Below are positions 15,725-20,633 of a stretch of DNA of 20,633 bases, in pieces. The notes beneath the pieces were generated by a model, which was given only the letters and a program-made list of their open reading frames with translations, was not told the origin of the DNA and ran no database searches. A program made the position numbers and the translations under genes. The first letter of the stretch is position 1; every line of letters starts with the position of its first letter. This DNA comes from DATEMK01 sp039914625 (lineage in GTDB: Bacteria; Bacteroidota; Bacteroidia; AKYH767-A; OLB10), in contig JBDSOU010000242.1 in the NCBI GenBank assembly GCA_039914625.1, positions 1 to 20,633 on the forward strand. The letters run 5' to 3'.

Positions 15725-15732
15725 CAAAAGTA
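15725..15732 (-). promoter_or_regulatory. Candidate -7 box of xdhC
   Basis: On the - strand TACTTTTG matches TAnnTTTG exactly and ends four bases before the xdhC ATG. Initiation a few bases downstream would give an almost leaderless mRNA. No -33 TTTG is present at the usual distance, so support is by motif and position only. Confidence 0.38.
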
Positions 15733-15743
15733 AATTATGTTTT

Positions 15744-15751
15744 TAATTTTG
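15744..15751 (+). promoter_or_regulatory. Candidate -7 box of the allantoinase operon
   Basis: TAATTTTG matches TAnnTTTG exactly, 18 bases before the allantoinase ATG at 15770. It lies back to back with the candidate xdhC box in a 49-base intergenic gap. No -33 TTTG is visible upstream. It would drive allantoinase and the genes after it. Confidence 0.42.
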
Positions 15752-15769
15752 GTGCATAGAATATTTGAA

Positions 15770-17125
15770 ATGCAAATTGACTTCGGCATAAAAAGCAAAA
15801 ACATTTTAACTCCTTCAGGATTTGTTGATGGATATATTTTAATCCGTAATGGAAAAATCGAAGATGTAATCCGCTCCCTCCCTTCCGGGGAGGGCTGGGG
15901 TGGGGCTGATGTCGGAGAAAGCATAGTAATGCCCGGCATCATTGACCCCCACGTTCACATTAACGAACCCGGAAGAACAAAATGGGAAGGATTTGATACA
16001 GCAACAAAAGCAGCAGCCGCAGGAGGAATTACAACCATGATTGAAATGCCATTGAATGCTTCACCTGTAACCACAACAAAAAATAATTTTCAGATTAAAT
16101 TAAATGCTGCAAAGCATAAATTGCATGTCAACTGCGGATTTTGGGGAGGAGTTGTTCCTGATAATGAAAATGATTTGGAAGAATTATTAGAAAACGGAGT
16201 GTTCGGATTAAAAGCATTTCTGACTCACTCCGGCATTGATGATTTTCCAAATACAAATGCAGAACATTTACGAAAGGCATTAAAGATTTTAAAGAAGCAC
16301 AACAAACCTTTGCTCGTTCATTGCGAGTTGGATACAGTGCATGATGATTTAAAATTATTGGATCAAAATCCAAAGAGTTATTCTGCATATTTAAAATCAC
16401 GACCAAAAAATTGGGAAGACAATGCAATTAAATTAATGATTGATTTATGCAGAGAAACAGAAGCGCATGTTCACATCGTTCATCTTTCATCTGCAAATTC
16501 AAATGAGCAAATTAAAAAAGCAAAACAAGAAGGATTACCACTCACAGTTGAAACAGCACCGCATTATTTATTTTTTAATGCAGAAGAAATTCCTGATGGT
16601 GCAACTGAATACAAATGCGCTCCACCGATTCGTGAAAAAGAAAACAATGAAAGCCTTTGGAATGCTTTATTGGATGGAACAATTGATTTCATCGCAACCG
16701 ATCATTCACCGGCTCCTCCATCCATGAAAAAAATTGAATTAGGCAACTTTAAAAAAGCATGGGGAGGAATTGCCGGTTTGCAATTTTCATTGCCTGCTAT
16801 CTGGACAAAAGCAAAAGACAAAAATATTTCAACCCAACAAATTGCAAAATGGTTATGTGAAAATCCCGCAAAATTTATCGGACTTGAAAACACAAAAGGA
16901 AAAATTCAAAAAGGTTTTGATGCAGATATCGTAGTTTGGAATCCGGATAAAAAATTTACAGTAGAAGAAAACATGATTCAACATCGTCACAAAATCACTC
17001 CTCATTTAAATAAAGAATTGTCTGGAGTTGTTGAACAAACGTATGTTGCAGGAAAAAAAGTTTTTGATGATGGAAAATTTATAAACTTGCATGGCGGTAA
17101 AATTCTTTTTAGAAACCAATCATAA
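15770..17125 (+). CDS. allB: Allantoinase (amidohydrolase)
   Basis: 451 residues from the ATG at 15770 (MQIDFGIKSKNIL); an earlier in-frame ATG at 15737 lies upstream of the likely promoter and is rejected. The enzyme opens the ring of allantoin to allantoate in the cytoplasm. Metal-site residues are all present: His61 and His63 in DPHVHINEPGRTKWEGF, Lys148 (the carboxylated Lys, GLKAFLTHSG), His184 (LVHCEL), His238 (HIVHLSS) and Asp311 (IATDHSPAP). Related dihydroorotases share this fold, but the NEPGRTKWEGF motif and the adjacent allantoicase and OHCU decarboxylase favour allantoinase. A GC-rich hairpin repeat at 15871-15907 is translated in frame as roughly residues 35-46 (LPSGEGWGGADV), in the small N-terminal beta domain where the family varies; the gene should still be functional. 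It is the first gene of a + strand run of six. Confidence 0.92.
   Translation: MQIDFGIKSKNILTPSGFVDGYILIRNGKIEDVIRSLPSGEGWGGADVGESIVMPGIIDPHVHINEPGRTKWEGFDTATKAAAAGGITTMIEMPLNASPVTTTKNNFQIKLNAAKHKLHVNCGFWGGVVPDNENDLEELLENGVFGLKAFLTHSGIDDFPNTNAEHLRKALKILKKHNKPLLVHCELDTVHDDLKLLDQNPKSYSAYLKSRPKNWEDNAIKLMIDLCRETEAHVHIVHLSSANSNEQIKKAKQEGLPLTVETAPHYLFFNAEEIPDGATEYKCAPPIREKENNESLWNALLDGTIDFIATDHSPAPPSMKKIELGNFKKAWGGIAGLQFSLPAIWTKAKDKNISTQQIAKWLCENPAKFIGLENTKGKIQKGFDADIVVWNPDKKFTVEENMIQHRHKITPHLNKELSGVVEQTYVAGKKVFDDGKFINLHGGKILFRNQS
15871..15907. repeat. GC-rich palindromic short repeat inside allB
   Basis: This stretch is almost entirely G+C in an A+T-rich gene. It contains a perfect 7-bp inverted repeat, CCCTCCC (15876-15882) with GGGAGGG (15888-15894), then a G-rich GGCTGGGGTGGGGCT. 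On the + strand it reads PSGEGWGG; on the - strand PPQPSPEGRE, a peptide type I recall from many spurious Bacteroidota ORFs made by a dispersed intergenic repeat. Only one copy is present in this window, so repeat status rests on composition, the hairpin and memory. Confidence 0.6.
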
Positions 17126-17150
17126 ATTCCAAATTATTATTTTTACATAC

Positions 17151-17465
17151 ATGGAAAAAGAAGTTTTATATTCTGAGATAAAAGAGGCAGTAAAATCTGT
17201 AATGCCCGGTTCAAAGGTTCTCATTTATGGTTCTTATGCTCGTAACGAGCAACATGGCGATTCCGATATTGATATAATGGTTATTGTAAATGCGACTTTA
17301 TTACCTTGGGCAATGCGAAAAGAAATCCGTTATGCAATCTATGCTTTGGAAATAAAACATCAGATTATTCTCTCTCCAAAAGTCCTCACTGAAACAGAGT
17401 GGAATGATAGAAAACATTCAAGTCCTTTTTATGAAAGTATTTTAGAAGAAGGAATTGTAATATGA
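17151..17465 (+). CDS. MNT-like nucleotidyltransferase (putative antitoxin of an NTase-HEPN pair)
   Basis: 104 residues from the ATG at 17151, which sits 25 bases after allB; an earlier in-frame ATG at 17091 overlaps the allB end and lacks family similarity. The pol-beta-type nucleotidyltransferase motif is clear: GSYARNEQHGDSDIDI, with Gly27-Ser28 and metal ligands Asp39 and Asp41. The third carboxylate found in active enzymes is not obvious: the corresponding strand reads KHQIILSP. The C-terminus (TETEWNDR, then PFYESILEEGIVI) is typical of the small NTases paired with UPF0332-type HEPN proteins. The stop overlaps the HEPN gene start by 4 bases, so the two are translationally coupled. In studied MntA-HepT pairs the NTase AMPylates the HEPN toxin; whether this one does is unknown. 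Confidence 0.85.
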   Translation: MEKEVLYSEIKEAVKSVMPGSKVLIYGSYARNEQHGDSDIDIMVIVNATLLPWAMRKEIRYAIYALEIKHQIILSPKVLTETEWNDRKHSSPFYESILEEGIVI

Positions 17466-17860
17466 CCGCAACCGAAACTAACAAGCTCATTGCTCTTCGT
17501 ATTGCCAAAAGCAAAAAAACTTTATTTGAAGCGGAACAAATTTTCAAGTTTCAATTATATGAAGCCTCCATTAACAGAATATTTTACTCCTGTTTTTATA
17601 TGGTATCTGCTTTACTGTTGAAAACTGGAAAAGACCCTAAAACACATTCAGGTGTGCGTAAGCTTTTTCATCAATATTTTGTCGGGAAAAATTTATTAAG
17701 TGAGAAATTGATTAGTTTTTTCATGGAGATTAGTGAACTGCGCGGTGATGCAGATTATGAGTTTGAAAACAACTTTAACGAAGCAATTACAAAAGAGAAC
17801 TTAGAAACAGCAAAAAATTTTATTGCTGCAATTGAAAAATTAATTTCTGAAGCAACCTAA
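17462..17860 (+). CDS. HEPN domain protein (UPF0332-like), partner of the nucleotidyltransferase
   Basis: A 132-residue, all-helical small protein. Family marks are LYEASINRIFYSCFYMVSALLLKTG (about 30-55), KTHSGVRKLFHQYFV (about 61-75), and SELRGDADYEF near residue 95, the usual R-x-x-ADY end of this HEPN branch. The RX4-6H ribonuclease motif of HepT-type toxins is absent: the nearest match is R-KLF-H with only three residues between. So it may be a non-nuclease HEPN, or use other residues. It begins inside the last codon of the nucleotidyltransferase (ATGA overlap) and ends 8 bases before allantoicase, so it is embedded in the ureide operon. Toxin, regulatory or nucleotide-binding roles are all possible. 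Confidence 0.85.
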   Translation: MTATETNKLIALRIAKSKKTLFEAEQIFKFQLYEASINRIFYSCFYMVSALLLKTGKDPKTHSGVRKLFHQYFVGKNLLSEKLISFFMEISELRGDADYEFENNFNEAITKENLETAKNFIAAIEKLISEAT

Positions 17861-17868
17861 ATCCCAAA

Positions 17869-18879
17869 ATGTCAGAAAAGGTTTCACTGCCATCTTTTAC
17901 AACCCTTACAGATTTATCTTCTGAACGTCTTGGCGGCAAAACACTTTTATGCAGCGATGATTTTTTTGCCGGAAAAGAAAATCTTTTAAAGTCCGGTCGC
18001 GGAATTTTTATTCCTGATAAATATACTGACCGTGGAAAATGGATGGATGGGTGGGAGAGTAGAAGAAAGCGAACTTCCGGACACGATTGGTGCATTATTC
18101 AATTAGCCACTTCCGGAAAAATCCTGGGAGTTGATATTGATACAAATCATTTTCTTGGGAATCATCCGCCTCATGCAAGTATCGAAGGATGCAATATTTT
18201 TGATATAGAAAAAATAAACCTTGATAAAGTTGAGTGGAAAGAATTTCTTCCGAAATCACCATTACAACCAGGCACACAAAATTTTTATGGGATTGCTGAT
18301 AAAAATATTTATTCCCATTTGCGATTGAATATTTATCCTGATGGCGGAGTTGCACGATTTAAAGTATATGGAGAAGTTTTTAAAGACTGGAGTTTGATAA
18401 AAGAAAATGAAATCATTGATTTGGCTGCGGCCGCTAACGGAGCAAAATCTGTTTTATGCAATGACATGTTTTTTTCTCACATGGATAATTTAATTATGCC
18501 GGGTCGCGGAATCAATATGGGGGATGGATGGGAAACAAAAAGAAGCCGCACTCCGAATAATAGTGATTGGGTAATTGTGAGACTTGCACACAAAGGGATA
18601 GTTGAAAAAATATTAATTGACACGTGTCATTTCAAAGGAAATTATCCTGACAGTTGTTTGATTGAAGGTTGTACAATCTCAAAAGAAGAGGAAATTAATT
18701 TGAATTCGGATAGAATAAAATGGACAACCATTCTTCCTCAATTAAAACTGCAAGCGGACTTTGAACATTATTTTGAAAAGGAAATTGTAAGTAAAAACTC
18801 TTTCACTCATGTTCGGCTTTCAATTTATCCTGATGGTGGTGTGAGCAGAATGAGATTGTTCGGAACTATTAAACAATAA
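17869..18879 (+). CDS. alc: Allantoicase
   Basis: 336 residues; hydrolyses allantoate to ureidoglycolate and urea. It has the expected two homologous domains. Repeat 1 (about 8-175) has LGGKTLLCSDDFFAGKENLL, RGIFIPDKYTDRGKWMDGWE, RKRTSGHDWCIIQL, DTNHFLGN and ASIEGC; repeat 2 (about 185-335) has NGAKSVLCNDMFFSHMDNLI, GRGINMGDGWETKRSR, DWVIVRL, DTCHFKGN and CLIEGC. Both end in a HxRLxIYPDGGVxRxxxxG strand pair (HLRLNIYPDGGVARFKVYG and HVRLSIYPDGGVSRMRLFG). Length matches the family. The start follows the HEPN stop by only 8 bases and matches the usual N-terminus (FTTLTDLSSERLGG). The gene follows allantoinase in the pathway; the NTase-HEPN pair separates the two. Confidence 0.95.
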   Translation: MSEKVSLPSFTTLTDLSSERLGGKTLLCSDDFFAGKENLLKSGRGIFIPDKYTDRGKWMDGWESRRKRTSGHDWCIIQLATSGKILGVDIDTNHFLGNHPPHASIEGCNIFDIEKINLDKVEWKEFLPKSPLQPGTQNFYGIADKNIYSHLRLNIYPDGGVARFKVYGEVFKDWSLIKENEIIDLAAAANGAKSVLCNDMFFSHMDNLIMPGRGINMGDGWETKRSRTPNNSDWVIVRLAHKGIVEKILIDTCHFKGNYPDSCLIEGCTISKEEEINLNSDRIKWTTILPQLKLQADFEHYFEKEIVSKNSFTHVRLSIYPDGGVSRMRLFGTIKQ

Positions 18880-18892
18880 TAGATAATCCTTA

Positions 18893-19834
18893 ATGAGATT
18901 TCCGCTTATTAAAATCAGGCTGCTTCAATTTAATCGACAGCTGTTAAGCATTGGAATAATTTATTCCATACTTATTTTTCTTTCTGTATTATTAGCGCTT
19001 TACTTTAGTTACAATGGCTTCATTAAAGTCAACAACGCTTATAAAGTTACCGGTTTGATTTCAGGTGTGGTTTTTTTTATTCATCTTTCAAGAAAGGATT
19101 TGCAATTTGTTCACAGGCATATCGAATATCCAATTCAAAATATTTTTGCAGAATATGTCTTATTTACCTTACCATTCACATCATTGTGCTTAGTCACAAA
19201 GCAATGGTATTATTTTCCGGTTTTACTTTTTGAATTTTATTGCACGGCTTACATTCATATCAAAAGGATTCCGAAAACATATTTTCCCGGTCTGTCAAAA
19301 ATTATTCGTTCAAATAATTTTGAATGGTTAAGCGGTATTAGAAAAAATTCTATCTTCTTTCTTGCAATTTATTTTCTTGGATTGGCATCAAGTTGGATGG
19401 AAATTGTTCCTTTGGTTTTTCTCTTAATACTCACGGCTGTTGTTTCGTCATTTTACTATGAATGTGAACCATTGCAAATTTTATTTGCGACTGCAAAAAA
19501 CGCAAAGGACTTACTCAAAGCAAAAATCAAAAACCATTCTTTGCGATTGCTAATTCTTTTCGCTCCTGTTATTATCATAAACAGCATTTTTCATCCGAAT
19601 ATGATTTTGATAAATATATTGTTTGTTTTTTTTCAGATTTTGTTTTTACTGTTTGCAATTCTGCTTAAATATGCTGCCTATTCACCTAATAATAATGTAA
19701 AGCAGAACTCAATTTTATTTTTTTTTGCTTTCCTCGGAAGTGTCATTCCTTATTTATTACCCCTCTCTTTAATAATGAATATCAGAAATTATAAAAAAGC
19801 TGTAGCCAATTTAAATCAATATTTCTATGATTAA
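18893..19834 (+). CDS. Integral membrane protein, permease partner of the downstream ABC ATPase
   Basis: 313 residues, with roughly eight hydrophobic segments (for example near 18-40, 50-63, 80-100, 105-120, 153-170, 173-190, 215-235, 240-262, 270-290) and basic connecting stretches such as KNAKDLLKAKIKNH. No signal peptide is seen. I do not recognise a named family; the assignment as a permease rests on hydrophobicity and on the 8-base overlap with the ATPase gene, which implies coupled translation. It starts 13 bases after allantoicase, so it is probably in the ureide operon. No substrate-binding protein is present, and the partner ATPase has an ABC-2-like signature, so export or an unusual role is as likely as uptake of purines or ureides. 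Confidence 0.7.
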   Translation: MRFPLIKIRLLQFNRQLLSIGIIYSILIFLSVLLALYFSYNGFIKVNNAYKVTGLISGVVFFIHLSRKDLQFVHRHIEYPIQNIFAEYVLFTLPFTSLCLVTKQWYYFPVLLFEFYCTAYIHIKRIPKTYFPGLSKIIRSNNFEWLSGIRKNSIFFLAIYFLGLASSWMEIVPLVFLLILTAVVSSFYYECEPLQILFATAKNAKDLLKAKIKNHSLRLLILFAPVIIINSIFHPNMILINILFVFFQILFLLFAILLKYAAYSPNNNVKQNSILFFFAFLGSVIPYLLPLSLIMNIRNYKKAVANLNQYFYD

Positions 19835-20513
19835 GATTCGAAATCTTTCAAAGTCTTTTGAAGAAAAACTTGTTTTGAATTGTACATCCTATGATTTTGA
19901 ATTGTCACAAGTCCATGGCATTGTCGGCTTGAACGGAGCGGGCAAAACAACATTTTTTAATATTCTTGCAAAATATATTAATCCGGAATCAGGAAAAATT
20001 AATTTGGCTGAAAATAAAATTGAGCGGAATGACATTGTATTCTTAGAAACAATAAGTTACTTTTATTCTGACATTACTGGAAACGAATATCTTGAAATTT
20101 TTTCTTCTTCCAATATTCAATTTAACCTGATTGAGATCAATAGACTTTTTCAACTTCCGCTTAATGAAGTAATCGAAACCTATTCAACCGGGATGAAAAA
20201 AAAATTAGCTTTACTTTCAGTGATTAAGCAGGACAAGGAAATTTACATTTTTGATGAGCCGTTTAACGGACTTGACCTTGAAACAAATAAATCGTTAGAA
20301 ATTATTATTGAGTTGCTAAAAGAAAAAGGTAAAACAATTTTTATTTCATCGCATATTCTTTCACCATTGATAACGGTTTGTGATAAAATTCATTTATTAA
20401 AGCAAGGGACGTTTACGAATAGCTATGTAAAAAATCAGTTCAATGAAATAGATAGGGAACTATTTGCTGACTTCAGTCAACGGGCAAATGAAATATTATC
20501 AAATGCAATTTAA
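19827..20513 (+). CDS. ABC transporter ATP-binding protein
   Basis: 228 residues, a single nucleotide-binding domain. Walker A is GLNGAGKTT (34-42), the signature is YSTGMKKKLAL (from Tyr119), Walker B is IYIFDE with catalytic Glu144, the D-loop is GLDLE and the switch His is His176 in SSH. The signature form (STGMKKK instead of LSGGQ) is typical of ABC-2-type exporters. The Q-loop position reads FLETISYF, with Glu74 where a Gln is usual; this may alter coupling to the permease. The length is short, with little after the ATPase core. It overlaps the membrane-protein gene upstream by 8 bases and touches or overlaps uraD downstream, so all three are in one transcript. The transported compound is unknown. 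Confidence 0.9.
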   Translation: MIKIRNLSKSFEEKLVLNCTSYDFELSQVHGIVGLNGAGKTTFFNILAKYINPESGKINLAENKIERNDIVFLETISYFYSDITGNEYLEIFSSSNIQFNLIEINRLFQLPLNEVIETYSTGMKKKLALLSVIKQDKEIYIFDEPFNGLDLETNKSLEIIIELLKEKGKTIFISSHILSPLITVCDKIHLLKQGTFTNSYVKNQFNEIDRELFADFSQRANEILSNAI

Positions 20514-20526
20514 TGAAATTATTAAA

Positions 20527-20633
20527 ATGACAATCGGGGAATTTAACAGTTTAACAGTTCAGCAACAGAAAGACGAACTTTTCAAATGTTGTGGTTGTCT
20601 TGCATGGGTTGATAATCTTTCTGAAAAAATTCC
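20527..20633 (+). CDS. uraD: OHCU decarboxylase, N-terminal fragment cut by the window edge
   Basis: 35 codons are visible, open to the last base. The sequence MTIGEFNSLTVQQQKDELFK, then CCGCLAWVDNLSEKIP, matches the start of 2-oxo-4-hydroxy-4-carboxy-5-ureidoimidazoline decarboxylases (an xLxELN-like opening, then FxxCCGxxxWV). The family converts OHCU to S-allantoin, the step before allantoinase. The ATG at 20527 fits the family; in-frame ATGs at 20503 and 20488 would overlap the ABC ATPase gene and add 8 or 13 residues. The His/Glu active-site residues lie beyond the window. The ureide context supports the call despite the short fragment. Confidence 0.75.
   Translation, partial: MTIGEFNSLTVQQQKDELFKCCGCLAWVDNLSEKI

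Noticed and set aside
15721..15942. 74-residue N-terminal extension of xdhC
   Set aside because: It crosses the divergent promoter gap and the GC-rich repeat, antisense to allB, and shows no XdhC similarity; the family start is MNELKLWKF at 15720.
17875..18879. Internal duplication in allantoicase as a novel fusion
   Set aside because: Two homologous domains are the normal architecture of allantoicase.

Overview
The window is A+T-rich DNA from a member of the Bacteroidota. The evidence is a complete type IX secretion (T9SS) / gliding-motility core (porP-gldKLMN), a subtilase with a T9SS C-terminal sorting domain, a DUF5606 gene, and -7 boxes of the Bacteroidota type (TAnnTTTG) instead of Shine-Dalgarno-led genes. 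The exact genus cannot be told from the sequence. No rRNA, tRNA, CRISPR array, integrase or transposase was seen, and no stretch over 300 bases lacks a gene.

Left part (1-6401): the C-terminal end of an arginase/formimidoylglutamase-family protein, then porP, gldK, gldL, gldM and gldN on the + strand, closed by a strong intrinsic terminator at 6371-6401. The order porP-K-L-M-N is that of the Porphyromonas gingivalis por operon. GldL and GldM form the inner-membrane proton-driven motor, GldK (lipoprotein) and GldN form the periplasmic/outer-membrane ring, and PorP is an outer-membrane barrel of the system.

Middle part (6402-13822): a secreted S8 serine peptidase that is itself a predicted T9SS substrate, with its own promoter and terminator; a small DUF5606 protein; and a 1226-residue membrane hybrid histidine kinase carrying four PAS-like regions, a kinase core, a receiver and an Hpt domain.

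Right part (13933-20633): a purine/ureide catabolism locus. On the - strand, xdhC (xanthine dehydrogenase maturation) is followed by a PhzF-family isomerase. Divergently on the + strand lie allantoinase, a nucleotidyltransferase-HEPN pair, allantoicase, a two-gene ABC transporter and the start of an OHCU decarboxylase (uraD), cut by the window edge. Allantoinase, allantoicase and OHCU decarboxylase act in the urate-to-ureidoglycolate route. The NTase-HEPN pair and the ABC pair are the unexplained members. The allantoinase gene also carries a short GC-rich hairpin repeat read in frame.

The start codons of six genes were moved downstream of, or chosen among, longer open frames (subtilase, DUF5606 protein, xdhC, allantoinase, NTase, uraD), using homology to family N-termini, signal peptides and promoter positions. 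I found no clear wholly new system. The best leads are the NTase-HEPN and ABC insertions in the ureide operon and the repeat inside allantoinase.
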